DNA of 64,000 nucleotides from Halobacillus aidingensis. Lineage in GTDB: Bacteria; Bacillota; Bacilli; Bacillales; Halobacillaceae. A program made the position numbers and the translations under genes. Where the stretch lies: contig NZ_FNIZ01000009.1 of the NCBI RefSeq assembly GCF_900104185.1, forward strand, positions 1 to 64,000. Direction: 5' to 3'. Positions 42,473 through 51,679 of this stretch are shown piece after piece (position 1 is the first letter of the stretch; the number at the start of each line of letters is the position of its first letter). The notes below the pieces were generated by a model that did no database searches, was not told the DNA's origin, and saw only the letters and a program-made list of their open reading frames with translations.

Positions 42473-44089
42473 TTATTTAGCTGCTACTTGCTTTTGAACT
42501 TCCGGGTCGTTCAAGAACTCATCATATGTCATCTCTTTATTGACAACCTTACCATTAGGCGTAATTTCTATAATACGATTAGCAATCGTCTGAATGAACT
42601 CATGGTCATGGGATGCAAAAATGACAGAACCTTTGAAATTAATCAATCCTTTGTTCAAGGAAGTGATGGACTCTAGATCAAGGTGGTTCGTCGGTTCATC
42701 TAGAAGAAGAACGTTCGCACCAGAAAGCATCATTTTAGAAAGCATGCAGCGCACCTTCTCTCCACCTGAAAGGACATTCGCTTTCTTAAGCGCCTCTTCT
42801 CCTGAGAACAGCATACGTCCAAGGAAGCTCCGTAGGAACGTTTCTGTTTCATCTTCTGGTGAATACTGACGCAGCCACTCGACAAGGTTCAAATTCGAAC
42901 CTTCGAAGAATTCCGAGTTATCTTTAGGGAAGTAACTTTGAGAAGTCGTTACCCCCCATTTATAGGTACCTTCATCCGGTTCAACCTCACCCATAAGGAT
43001 TTGGAAAAGTGTCGTTTTGGCAACTTCATTTGAACCAACAAGGGCCACTTTATCGTCTTTATTAAGGGTAAAGCTGACATTGTCCAATACTTTCTCTCCA
43101 TCCACCGTCTTTGAAAGGTTTTCAACTGTCAGCAAGTCATTTCCGATTTCACGGTCCGCATTAAATGCAATGTAAGGATACTTTCTGGAAGAAGGTTGGA
43201 TATCATCCAGCGTGATTTTATCTAGTAGCTTTTTACGTGACGTCGCTTGTTTGGATTTGGAGGCATTGGCACTGAAACGCGCAATGAACTCTTTCAAATC
43301 CTTAATCTTTTCTTCTTTTTTCTTATTCTGTTCTGAAGCCATTTTCTGCGCTAATTGACTGGACTCATACCAGAAGTCATAGTTTCCGACATAAACCTGG
43401 ATTTTTCCAAAGTCAAGGTCTGCGATATGAGTACAGACATTGTTCAAGAAGTGACGGTCGTGGGAAACCACAATGACTGTATTTTCAAAATCAATCAAAA
43501 AGTCTTCCAACCATTGGATCGCTTTAATATCGAGGTGGTTGGTCGGCTCATCGAGAAGAAGAACATCCGGATTACCGAACAGCGCTTGTGCAAGAAGAAC
43601 CTTCACTTTTTCAGACCCTTGCAGTTCACTCATTTTCTTATCATGAAGCTCTTCGCCAATGCCTAACCCTTTCAATAAACGGGCCGCATCAGAATCCGCT
43701 TCCCATCCATTCATTTCAGCGAATTCTCCTTCAAGTTCCGCTGCACGCATGCCGTCTTCTTCTGAAAAGTCGCCTTTCATATAGATGGCATCTTTTTCTT
43801 TCATCACCTCATATAGACGTGTATGCCCCATAATGACGGTTTCAAGTACTTGATATTCGTCATATTCGAAATGGTTCTGTTTCAAAACGGCCAAACGCTG
43901 ATCCTTCTTCAAACTTACATCACCCGTTTGAGCCTCGATCTCACCACTCAAAATCTTTAAGAATGTAGATTTCCCTGCACCGTTCGCACCAATCAGCCCA
44001 TAGCAATTGCCGGGAGTGAATTTTATATTTACGTCTTCAAACAACTTTTGGTCGCCGAACCGAAGACTTACATTATTTACTGTTAACAT
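42473..44089 (-). CDS. ykpA: ABC-F family ATPase, YkpA/YbiT type
   Basis: A 538-residue protein with two ABC modules and no membrane domain. Module 1 has Walker A GANGAGKST and the variant signature ELQGSEKVK; module 2 has LSGGEKVRCML. Both Walker B sites read VLLLDEPTNHLD. The second Walker A is GSNEVAKTT, lacking the usual Gly before Lys. ABC-F proteins act on ribosomes to relieve stalled or antibiotic-blocked translation. The linker (about 240-300) is rich in charged helices. Monocistronic. Confidence 0.92.
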   Translation of the reverse strand: MLTVNNVSLRFGDQKLFEDVNIKFTPGNCYGLIGANGAGKSTFLKILSGEIEAQTGDVSLKKDQRLAVLKQNHFEYDEYQVLETVIMGHTRLYEVMKEKDAIYMKGDFSEEDGMRAAELEGEFAEMNGWEADSDAARLLKGLGIGEELHDKKMSELQGSEKVKVLLAQALFGNPDVLLLDEPTNHLDIKAIQWLEDFLIDFENTVIVVSHDRHFLNNVCTHIADLDFGKIQVYVGNYDFWYESSQLAQKMASEQNKKKEEKIKDLKEFIARFSANASKSKQATSRKKLLDKITLDDIQPSSRKYPYIAFNADREIGNDLLTVENLSKTVDGEKVLDNVSFTLNKDDKVALVGSNEVAKTTLFQILMGEVEPDEGTYKWGVTTSQSYFPKDNSEFFEGSNLNLVEWLRQYSPEDETETFLRSFLGRMLFSGEEALKKANVLSGGEKVRCMLSKMMLSGANVLLLDEPTNHLDLESITSLNKGLINFKGSVIFASHDHEFIQTIANRIIEITPNGKVVNKEMTYDEFLNDPEVQKQVAAK

Positions 44090-44170
44090 GTGATAATCCT
44101 CCAGTACTCTTGTTTCTATAACATAGAAATTATATCATTCTTGAGCGTTGTATGATAGCCGCCTGAGATA

Positions 44171-45511
44171 TTAAAAATATCCACGCTCACTTCCCCACTC
44201 AAGAAACAAATCATAATCTTCATATACCTTTTTTTCATAATGCTCGGCCCATAAACTGAGCTGCTGTCGGAACCTCTTTTTCTCAGTCCCGACCGCTTCC
44301 ATAATGCTGTCTTCACTATGATAGTCGAGCATTCCTTCGTCAATATCCACATCAGCCCTCGCGTGGATTTTCGCACTCACTTTTGCCATCGTCTTTACCG
44401 TCTGTTTGACAGACTTAAGATCACTTAAATGTTTTTCTTTTACATCCTTGGAAAAAGGCGAGCGTTCCCGGACGTAAAAGTCTTTACCGTCCATCGTGAA
44501 ATATCCGAGAAATGGATCGGAAAGGTGGTGCATCGCCTGCTGGGTGTGAATGACTCTTCTTCCCTGGTGTTTGTGATCGTTCCAAAATGCCTCATCATAA
44601 GGAAAGAAGTAAGCAGGTACTGGAGTTCGTGCTTCTTTCGCTTCAAGGATAATATCATCCTCATGGTCTTCGTGACACTCGCCTTCAATGAGAATGTAAT
44701 ATCTTTTCAAACCTGTCGAACCGATTCCCGCTCCTGTCTTTTTGACCACATCTTTGATCCGGTAATAGTCCTTCGACTTCTTTTTCTTTGCGTCCAGAGA
44801 ATGATAATAGTCCTCCCACGCTTTTTCTAACAATCGTTTTTCGTGTTTAGGAACAGAAGACAGCTTGTCCTTCCCGATATCGAAAGACCGAATGGAATCG
44901 TGGTTGATGATGGTCTGCTTTTTCAGTTCGTGTGACAAACTTCTTTGCTCCGCTTTGTTTATCGCCTTTTTAACAGGACCTTTCGCTGACTCTTTCGTAA
45001 ATTGGACTTTTTCCGGACTTAATTCTCGATCATGGTAGGCTTGCATTTGTTTTAAGTACGTTTTCAAATAACGATGGACCATCTGTTCTTTAGCCTCATC
45101 GTCATACGAAAGGGAATGCATCATCAGACGTATACTAACAACCATGCGTAAGACATCGTAAAGATAAGAACCAAGGTATCCTTCATCGAAGTCGTCCACA
45201 TCAAAGACGATCTGCTTGTTTTCGTTTTGAAAAACACTGAAGTTGTTGAAATGTAAATCTCCCATGATCCATGTCGGTCTGTCCCTCGGTGTATGAAAGG
45301 TAAAAGGCAGATCTGTCGTATCATGAAAGAACAGGTAGGCGCTTCCTCTGAAAAAGCTGTAAGGATCGGCTTTCATTTTGTTATATTTCTTCTTTCGCTC
45401 TTTCTCCGTTAATGCCATTATATCCCCATCAAATTTGTCTAAAACAGTAGACAGCGAATTCTTTCTTAACATTTGTTTTGTTTCAAGCATCTGCTTTACT
45501 TTTTGGTCCAT
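44171..45511 (-). CDS. DUF2252 kinase-fold protein (446 aa)
   Basis: A protein of the DUF2252 family, shown by YSFFRGSAYLFFHD, the site WIMGDLHFNNFSVF and FDVDDFDEGYLGSYLYDVLR, and RDYYHS-like and KTGAGIGSTGLKRYYILIEG segments. The GDxHxxN and DxDD pattern resembles aminoglycoside phosphotransferase-type kinases, but no substrate is known. ATG 45511 follows AGGGAGGAGAG; 16 codons upstream lack a site. Many charged residues. Function unknown. Confidence 0.85.
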   Translation of the reverse strand: MDQKVKQMLETKQMLRKNSLSTVLDKFDGDIMALTEKERKKKYNKMKADPYSFFRGSAYLFFHDTTDLPFTFHTPRDRPTWIMGDLHFNNFSVFQNENKQIVFDVDDFDEGYLGSYLYDVLRMVVSIRLMMHSLSYDDEAKEQMVHRYLKTYLKQMQAYHDRELSPEKVQFTKESAKGPVKKAINKAEQRSLSHELKKQTIINHDSIRSFDIGKDKLSSVPKHEKRLLEKAWEDYYHSLDAKKKKSKDYYRIKDVVKKTGAGIGSTGLKRYYILIEGECHEDHEDDIILEAKEARTPVPAYFFPYDEAFWNDHKHQGRRVIHTQQAMHHLSDPFLGYFTMDGKDFYVRERSPFSKDVKEKHLSDLKSVKQTVKTMAKVSAKIHARADVDIDEGMLDYHSEDSIMEAVGTEKKRFRQQLSLWAEHYEKKVYEDYDLFLEWGSERGYF

Positions 45512-45535
45512 CGTCTCTCCTCCCTTAGATATAAG

Positions 45536-45570
45536 AAAAAGCGATTGCCTGAGAAGCAATCGCTTTTTTC
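45536..45570 (-). terminator. Terminator of ydjO
   Basis: AAAAAGCGATTGC and GCAATCGCTTTTTT pair around CTGAGAA, between ydjO and the DUF2252 gene. Confidence 0.88.
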
Positions 45571-45571
45571 A

Positions 45572-45784
45572 TTATGACTCTGCTTTATAGTATAAACTAT
45601 TGTTTTCTACAACTTGAAGCACTTTGTTTTCTTCTTCCATATCACTTCCGCACATTGGACACTTCTTGTTATTATTGGTTCTGAAGTTGTCTCTCATCCA
45701 ACAGTTGCAATCTTCGGATGTACAAACCCATATCTTCGTATCTTCTTCTTTGATCTCAGCCTGATTTTTCTTTCCGAAAGCCAT
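45572..45784 (-). CDS. ydjO: Cold-inducible protein YdjO
   Basis: A 70-residue protein with a zinc-ribbon-like cysteine set (WVCTSEDCNCWMRDNF and KKCPMCGSDM). It matches the YdjO family, a small cold-induced protein of bacilli with unknown function. It lies directly downstream of a cold-shock protein gene on the same strand, which fits its name, though a terminator stands between them. Ribosome site GGGGGG is upstream. Confidence 0.85.
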   Translation of the reverse strand: MAFGKKNQAEIKEEDTKIWVCTSEDCNCWMRDNFRTNNNKKCPMCGSDMEEENKVLQVVENNSLYYKAES

Positions 45785-45817
45785 CGGCGTAGCCCCCCCT
45801 TTAGAATGTCATGATAT

Positions 45818-45850
45818 AAAAGAGACTGACCTTCAAAAGCCAGTCTCTTT
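45818..45850 (-). terminator. Terminator of the cold-shock protein gene
   Basis: AAAGAGACTG and CAGTCTCTTT arms around a 12-base loop; on the minus strand followed by TTATATC. Confidence 0.7.
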
Positions 45851-45860
45851 CTATTTTTTA

Positions 45861-46061
45861 TTATAGTTTCGTGACGTTTGCAGCTTGTGGTCCGCGATTT
45901 CCTTCTGTCACTTCAAACTCTACAGCTTGACCTTCCTCTAGAGACTTGAAGCCTTCTTCGTTGATCGCGCTGAAGTGTACAAATACATCGTCTTCACCTT
46001 CAACCTCGATAAAACCAAAACCTTTTTCCGCGTTAAACCACTTCACTGTACCTGTTTTCAT
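45861..46061 (-). CDS. cspB: Cold-shock protein (CspB/CspD family)
   Basis: A 66-residue OB-fold protein with the RNP motifs KGFGFIEV and VFVHFSAI. It binds single-stranded RNA and DNA and melts RNA structures at low temperature. A gene-free leader of up to 250 bases (46062-46311) lies upstream, the usual place for a temperature-sensing 5' region, and GGAGGATCC serves as ribosome site. The paralog (B, C or D) cannot be told. Confidence 0.93.
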   Translation of the reverse strand: MKTGTVKWFNAEKGFGFIEVEGEDDVFVHFSAINEEGFKSLEEGQAVEFEVTEGNRGPQAANVTKL

Positions 46062-46311
46062 AGGGATGGATCCTCCAATGTTTCAAAAATTAATATGCGT
46101 TTTGCAATAAAGAAAAAATCACATATTATAAAAAGTACCAATAAGATTGATCACTCTTTATAATAGGTGATTGGAAGTGCGAACTTCTGAATATTGGTAA
46201 ATTTTATCCTTTTATTCACTATACTATGACTCACCGGTGAAGTCAAGCAGAGCGCGCTATTAACGTTACACGACTAGTATATACAGTGTGAAGGCGAATT
46301 ATTCCTTTAAA

Positions 46312-46809
46312 TTATGATCTTTCTATGATGGCACAAGCGATTCGTTTTCCTGCATTTCCGCTTGGCTGGGACTCGTAGTCATCAGGCCCTTCATGGATAA
46401 TCACCGATTTCCCGATAATGTCACGCACGTTAAAGCGGTCCGTGAAAAATATCATTCTTGCTCTTCCTTGATTGGAAAACAATACAGGGAAGTCTCCCGC
46501 ATGATTCCCGTGCGGCTGCTCGTCTGGATTCCAGTGTCCCCCGGCAGAGGCGAAGGGATCTTTGCCGTCCCCGATTTCGCAAACTCCTTTTTCATGGATG
46601 TGAAACCCATGAGGTCCGACCTGCTTTCCGTTTTTTGGCTTTTTGAAATCAGGCAGCCCTTCCACCTGAACAAAGACTTCGACTCCGTAAGGCATTTGGT
46701 AAAATTGCATGGTCCCTTTCAAGTTGGGAGCAAGTGGACTACTTAAAAATTTTGCCTGTGCCGTTTCAGAAGCATACGTTTGTCTATACGGACCGTTTTG
46801 GATATACAA
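46312..46809 (-). CDS. sodC: Cu/Zn superoxide dismutase, no signal peptide
   Basis: A 165-residue SodC domain with every metal ligand in place: His70 and His72 (GFHIHE), bridging His92 (GGHWNP), His100, His103 and Asp106 (HGNHAGD), and His139 (IIHEGPDDY). Cys77 and Cys159 can form the structural disulfide and Arg156 guides superoxide. The B. subtilis homolog YojM is a lipoprotein lacking a copper ligand; this one seems active. The N-terminus (MYIQNGPYRQTYASE) has no signal or lipobox. Start TTG 46809 follows AAAGGAGG; no alternative ATG fits the frame. Confidence 0.88.
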   Translation of the reverse strand: MYIQNGPYRQTYASETAQAKFLSSPLAPNLKGTMQFYQMPYGVEVFVQVEGLPDFKKPKNGKQVGPHGFHIHEKGVCEIGDGKDPFASAGGHWNPDEQPHGNHAGDFPVLFSNQGRARMIFFTDRFNVRDIIGKSVIIHEGPDDYESQPSGNAGKRIACAIIERS

Positions 46810-46966
46810 TAAACAACATCCTCCTTTCTGTCTATTCTTATGACCTCCGCTTCGCCCTTAGACCAATGGAGTCAGTGCATAGCAAATCCCCCTTTTCCGA
46901 GGAGGAGGAAGAAATCCTTAGAAGAGGGGGATGCTGATGTATTACCTTATGTGTTGGTTCAGTGAA

Positions 46967-49900
46967 TTAGAACTTCGGAATTTGAGAAAGGATGTGTTCA
47001 AGGTCCTGGGTGTTTTCTGGTCTCTCAAGGTGAGACTGAAGCTGGGTAAAATGATCCAATACATCTTCTTTCCATATATTCATACATTCCGTGTATCTTC
47101 TCCGCCATAACTCTGTATAATGATCGACAACTAATGATTCGAGTGTTTCCAATTGAGCTTTCAATTCTCTGGAAATGATGGCTGACATGGAATCCTTCAT
47201 CTCTTCTTTCTCATTTCTTTCAAAAAACGCTTTAGGGTTTCTGAACAATTTTCGCAGGCTTGCTTTTTCTTTTTCCTCCATGTCAACATGTCCACTGAGG
47301 ATTGGAAGAGGAAATGTTCCTTCTTCGATCATTGACAGTTGAAGGGTCGGACGAATTTTATATAGATCACTTTCGATCCGCTCTTTCGTCTGATTCACTA
47401 ACTGGTCCATGAAGCGCTCCATACGGACACAGACTGCTTTGACTTCCTGAAGCATTTCAAAACTCAATTCATCGAGGAGCTGCATCTGAGCAGCCTTCAA
47501 TGACTCTTTGGCATCTCCATGGTTTTGAATGGTCGCTGGATTGAAATGTCGCTTGAACAAATCATTGAAATTCAACATCATTCGTTCATGTACGTAGTGA
47601 ATCTGTTTACCTGCTTTGTTATGGATGGCATCTTCCGCTCCCTGGTCGAAGCTCTTCTCAAGGGTTCCGGAAATGTGATGTTGTTCTTCTTTACTCTTCT
47701 CTATTTCTTCAAGGCGTTCTTGTTCACTTAGCTGACTTGCAGCGATGAAGTTCTCGACGACTTGCCTTATACTCTTAATATCCTCATCAATCGCATGAAT
47801 CATCATCTGTGCAAGATCTTCATGAAGGAAGGAGTGAAAACTTTCTTCAAACGCTTGAATGCCTGAATCCATATCCTTGCCTTCCATCTTTTCTTCCAGT
47901 GCTTGCAAACTCGAAATAGAGAAAAGTTTCGGATGACGAATTTGGAATTCATTCAATTGCGCTCTCACATAAGATTCCACCTGTTTCCGTTCCTCATCAG
48001 ATGAGGCTAAATCGGCTGCATTAATGAGGAAGAACATTTTATCAAGAGTAAAGCTGTCCTTCACACGGCCTAGTTGTTTAAGGAACGTCTCATCAGCATG
48101 TGAGAATGGGTGGTTATAATAGGTGACAAATAAAACAGCATCAGAATCCTTGATGTATTCAAAGCTCACATCTGTATGACGCGCGTTGACGGAATCTGCT
48201 CCAGGTGTATCAACGAGAGTAACTCCCGCTTCCGTCCACGGACAGTCATAGAAAAGTTCCATAGACTCGATAAAGCAGGATTTTTCTTCCTTAGAAACAT
48301 ACGTAGAAAAATCATCCCATAAAACATCGATACGTTTCCCTAGATTCGGTTTCATACTCGGATAACCGTCTATGAAGGCACGTAAAAAAGAATGTTTCTT
48401 ATGATCAAGCGCCTGCCAGTCTTTTTCTTTCAAGTTTTTAGTTTTCGTGTGTACATCTTGAAGTGTATGAGCCCTGAGGTCAAGGTCCTCCAGAATAGGA
48501 GATAAGTCTTCAAGCATCTCCGCTTCCATCTTCACATAAGCATCAATCGAGCGATCCGGTTTCTCCTCATTGGATGGAGATATTTTATTGATCGTCGCCG
48601 TGGTCGGATTGGGTGAAACAGGCAGGACCAGGTCTCCAAGCAAAGCATTCGCAAAACTGGATTTCCCCGCACTGAATGCTCCGAATAGGGCGATGGTATA
48701 ATGTCTGTCATCCAGACGGTTCCGTTTTTTCTCTAATTGAGCATAGAGTCGCTTTGTACCTTCTAGTGAATGGATGTTTTTCAGTGTTTCATCCGCCCTG
48801 TGGAGCGCCTGTTCGATGGAAGATCCACTCTTTTTAGAAGGCGTAGGACGAGGATCAATCTCCTCTTCTTCAACGATCGAATGTTCAGCAGGAATTTCAT
48901 CCGCACTCCTACGGATCATCTTCTCTTTCCGCTTCTTCCATGCATCCCTGATCCATAACGTATTTTCTTCCGTGGTTTCTTCTTTCAGGTATTCTTCTAG
49001 ACTGTAACGGTATTCTTTGATCCTTTCATTTAAAACTTCTAGTTGTTTATCCATTTCTTGCTTTTTATCAGCCGCTTCAAAAACTTCTTTATGCTGTTCG
49101 ACCATTTCTTGTTGATTGGCTGCAATTGCTTCGAGGAATAAACGCTTCCATTCTTGTATGAAACGCCGCGCTTCCTTTTGGATATCTTTGGATACATCAT
49201 CGGTGTAGCGTAAAACATAAGAACCTGTGACAGACGCCCCTCGTTCGACAAGCGCATATAACCGCTCCCTCGGATAATGGAAGGTCTCCTTTTGCACGTG
49301 TTCAAGAAGCTTCTGGTCACTGACAGAATAGTGTTCCATCAACTGAAGCATTCGTTCACGAAGCGGCCAGTACAGGTTTTTCTCCACAGACTCTGTGAGC
49401 TTCGTGTGAAACGCCTGTTCTCTTGCCAACCGTTCTTCTTCTGTTTTCTTTTGTGTAAAAAGAATTCCCACTTTAAAGTCCGGTTGTACGGACTCTAAAT
49501 AAGCCTCTGCATATTCACGAAGAGCGCTCGGCATAAGGTAGGCGTTCGAAATGAATTGACTGACTCTCTCCTGAAAATCTGCTTCTGCTTTTTCATGGAG
49601 AGCTTGTTGGTTTTCTAGTTGTTTGGAATGGAAAGGACTTTCTTCGATTATTTCCTCCCACTTTTCCTTTTCTTCTCGAAGTTGTGCCATCTCATCTTCG
49701 AGAAGATCCGAATAATGCATCACCGCTTCATCGGCAATCCATCCCACTTGTGTTTCCGCTTGTCTCTCAAGTTTGGGTTTCGAAAGGAGAATACGAAAGT
49801 CTTCCTTCAACGCTTGAATCTCATTGAAAGGAAGGGAATAATCTCTCAAGGATGTGAAGTAGATTTCTTCAGGGGTAATGCCCCACTTTTCAAAGGCGTT

Positions 49901-50554
49901 CGTTACCGTTTTTTGATAGTTTTCAATAGAAAGCTCTCTTTCTACATGTTTATCCACCTGGTTAATGACCACTGAAAAAGGTGTCTTACGCCGCTGCATT
50001 TCCAATAAAAACATAAGATTCACTTCAGACTGGACATGGTTATAATCCATGACATAATACATGTAATCCATCAAATGAAGAGATGATTCGGTAATCAATC
50101 GGTCGGCGTCATTCGTTGAATCCACCCCGGGTGTATCGACGACCGATACATGAGGAGGCAAAGACTGCCCTGGTTGTGAGATTTCAAGTCCTGTAATTTT
50201 CTCCCCATCTTTACAGAGCGCTTTAATCGTTTCCAGATCGATATCCGCATCATACCGGACGACCGTTCCATCCTGGAAATGAACAAGCGTATAGGGATCG
50301 CCTGTCTTCAACCGGACAATGTTCGCACTAGTGGGAATGGGGCTTGAAGGGAGAAGGTCATTATCTAATAACGTATTGATCAATGTCGACTTACCAGCTG
50401 AAAAGTGACCAGCAAAGCCAATCATCATTTCTTCATGAATCAACTTTTCATATAAATCCAATACCTTCTCTTGTTGTTCTTCATCTCCTTGATCTTTTAA
50501 AAAAGCGTATAAATTCTGAATTTTATCGATGCTTATATCCGTCAAATGGCTCAT
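46967..50554 (-). CDS. dynA: Dynamin-like protein DynA (two GTPase heads, 1195 aa)
   Basis: A membrane-fusion GTPase made of two dynamin units in one chain. Head 1 has G1 GHFSAGKST (about residue 48) and G3 VDTPGVDST; head 2 has G1 GAFSAGKSS (about 620) and G3 VDTPGADSVN. Long helical stalks follow each head. B. subtilis DynA (YpbR) fuses membranes and guards against pore-forming stress and phage. Ordinary in length. It is separated from sodC by 158 bases containing an inverted repeat of the ATCCCCCTTTTC type. Confidence 0.94.
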   Translation of the reverse strand: MSHLTDISIDKIQNLYAFLKDQGDEEQQEKVLDLYEKLIHEEMMIGFAGHFSAGKSTLINTLLDNDLLPSSPIPTSANIVRLKTGDPYTLVHFQDGTVVRYDADIDLETIKALCKDGEKITGLEISQPGQSLPPHVSVVDTPGVDSTNDADRLITESSLHLMDYMYYVMDYNHVQSEVNLMFLLEMQRRKTPFSVVINQVDKHVERELSIENYQKTVTNAFEKWGITPEEIYFTSLRDYSLPFNEIQALKEDFRILLSKPKLERQAETQVGWIADEAVMHYSDLLEDEMAQLREEKEKWEEIIEESPFHSKQLENQQALHEKAEADFQERVSQFISNAYLMPSALREYAEAYLESVQPDFKVGILFTQKKTEEERLAREQAFHTKLTESVEKNLYWPLRERMLQLMEHYSVSDQKLLEHVQKETFHYPRERLYALVERGASVTGSYVLRYTDDVSKDIQKEARRFIQEWKRLFLEAIAANQQEMVEQHKEVFEAADKKQEMDKQLEVLNERIKEYRYSLEEYLKEETTEENTLWIRDAWKKRKEKMIRRSADEIPAEHSIVEEEEIDPRPTPSKKSGSSIEQALHRADETLKNIHSLEGTKRLYAQLEKKRNRLDDRHYTIALFGAFSAGKSSFANALLGDLVLPVSPNPTTATINKISPSNEEKPDRSIDAYVKMEAEMLEDLSPILEDLDLRAHTLQDVHTKTKNLKEKDWQALDHKKHSFLRAFIDGYPSMKPNLGKRIDVLWDDFSTYVSKEEKSCFIESMELFYDCPWTEAGVTLVDTPGADSVNARHTDVSFEYIKDSDAVLFVTYYNHPFSHADETFLKQLGRVKDSFTLDKMFFLINAADLASSDEERKQVESYVRAQLNEFQIRHPKLFSISSLQALEEKMEGKDMDSGIQAFEESFHSFLHEDLAQMMIHAIDEDIKSIRQVVENFIAASQLSEQERLEEIEKSKEEQHHISGTLEKSFDQGAEDAIHNKAGKQIHYVHERMMLNFNDLFKRHFNPATIQNHGDAKESLKAAQMQLLDELSFEMLQEVKAVCVRMERFMDQLVNQTKERIESDLYKIRPTLQLSMIEEGTFPLPILSGHVDMEEKEKASLRKLFRNPKAFFERNEKEEMKDSMSAIISRELKAQLETLESLVVDHYTELWRRRYTECMNIWKEDVLDHFTQLQSHLERPENTQDLEHILSQIPKF

Positions 50555-50629
50555 GTCTCGTCTCCTTTACCGTACAATGTCCTCCCTCATTCTACTCTTA
50601 AGAGCTATGTTTCCTCAAGAGGGAGATAC

Positions 50630-51679
50630 TCAAAACGATGGGTCATCCATATAGGGAATCGCTGCATCCGTGTTCAATTCCCCATAAACTCTATTTGGAA
50701 GAGCTGTTCTTCCATTCAGCCAATCCCGTAATGAAATCACGGATGGTACTGTATCTCCACCGAGTCCGAAATGAAGAGTTAATGATTCAGGACTGTAACA
50801 AGCTGTATGAATCGTACCGGTCCATTGTTTATACCCATGAGAAAAGATCGGACCGTATGAGTCATTCAATAAATGAAAAGCCTCTAATTCATCAAGGATA
50901 TAAGCTTGACGACTTTTCAGATCATCCAGTCTTTCCTGTGAATTGGACAGATGCCTGCGGTTTTCCTGGGCAATTTCTGTGAAGTGATTGGTACAAGCCA
51001 CCCCCTCTTTCACGATGACCCCGCGAGGAGAGCCCTCAATAATTTTTGATGTGCCTTCTGCATCGAAAACGACATAGTTAAACGAATGTCTATGAGGGAG
51101 TTTCTTCAATAAGAGAACCGCTTCGCTGGTTGTTTTGCATGTTTCTAAGACCATCCTAGTCAGCAGACAACAAATAAACCCGTCTTCCGGGTGAATTCTG
51201 TTTACGAAATTATATCCAATACAAAGTCCGTGTTCGTTCATCCCGTCTGTGCGTCCTATGATGCGTTGGGATGGGCCAATGCTCGCATAGCCATCTTTGG
51301 GCTGAAACAAAACTAAACGACCCTCATACGTTTTGGGATGGTAATCGTAATTTCTGGCAAAGTACCCGTTTCCCGTTAAAATGGAACAGCCTGAACCTTC
51401 CCAATCCTGCTGATACCCACTGTATTCATGAATGACTTCATCAAGCGGCCATTGTAATCCTTCAGCAAGACCCCTAAGCTCATCGAAGAGGCCTTTGCAG
51501 TAAAGGTCCATTTGTTCTTTAACAACTTGAATGTCCACATCGTATCGAAGCCTCGAGCGTTTCCGTCTTTGTTCATGATGTTTATATAACTGCGTACGTT
51601 TTAATTGTTCTCCTTGTTCATACCCAAAGTCATCATAACGACCGCAAAACGCGATCAACTGGGAATAAAAAGGTTTCAT
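50630..51679 (-). CDS. C45-family acyltransferase/amide hydrolase
   Basis: A 349-residue Ntn hydrolase like acyl-CoA:6-aminopenicillanate acyltransferase. The expected self-cleavage site Gly97-Cys98 (EGSGCSILTG) would make Cys98 the N-terminal nucleophile, close to Cys103 of the fungal enzyme. NYDYHPKTYEGRL and RTDGMNEHGLCIGYNFV follow as in the family. It should cleave or transfer acyl groups on amides; the substrate is unknown. ATG 51679 overlaps the previous stop by four bases (ATGA), favoured over ATG 51691. Last gene of the operon. Confidence 0.85.
   Translation of the reverse strand: MKPFYSQLIAFCGRYDDFGYEQGEQLKRTQLYKHHEQRRKRSRLRYDVDIQVVKEQMDLYCKGLFDELRGLAEGLQWPLDEVIHEYSGYQQDWEGSGCSILTGNGYFARNYDYHPKTYEGRLVLFQPKDGYASIGPSQRIIGRTDGMNEHGLCIGYNFVNRIHPEDGFICCLLTRMVLETCKTTSEAVLLLKKLPHRHSFNYVVFDAEGTSKIIEGSPRGVIVKEGVACTNHFTEIAQENRRHLSNSQERLDDLKSRQAYILDELEAFHLLNDSYGPIFSHGYKQWTGTIHTACYSPESLTLHFGLGGDTVPSVISLRDWLNGRTALPNRVYGELNTDAAIPYMDDPSF

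Noticed and set aside
44116-44376. 86-codon minus-strand frame overlapping the end of the DUF2252 gene
   Set aside because: Overlaps the recognised gene in another frame and has no ribosome site.
46860-46945. Inverted repeat ATCCCCCTTTTC...GAAGAGGGGGAT between dynA and sodC as a terminator
   Set aside because: Arms are about 45 bases apart and no T-run follows on either strand, so termination is not convincing.
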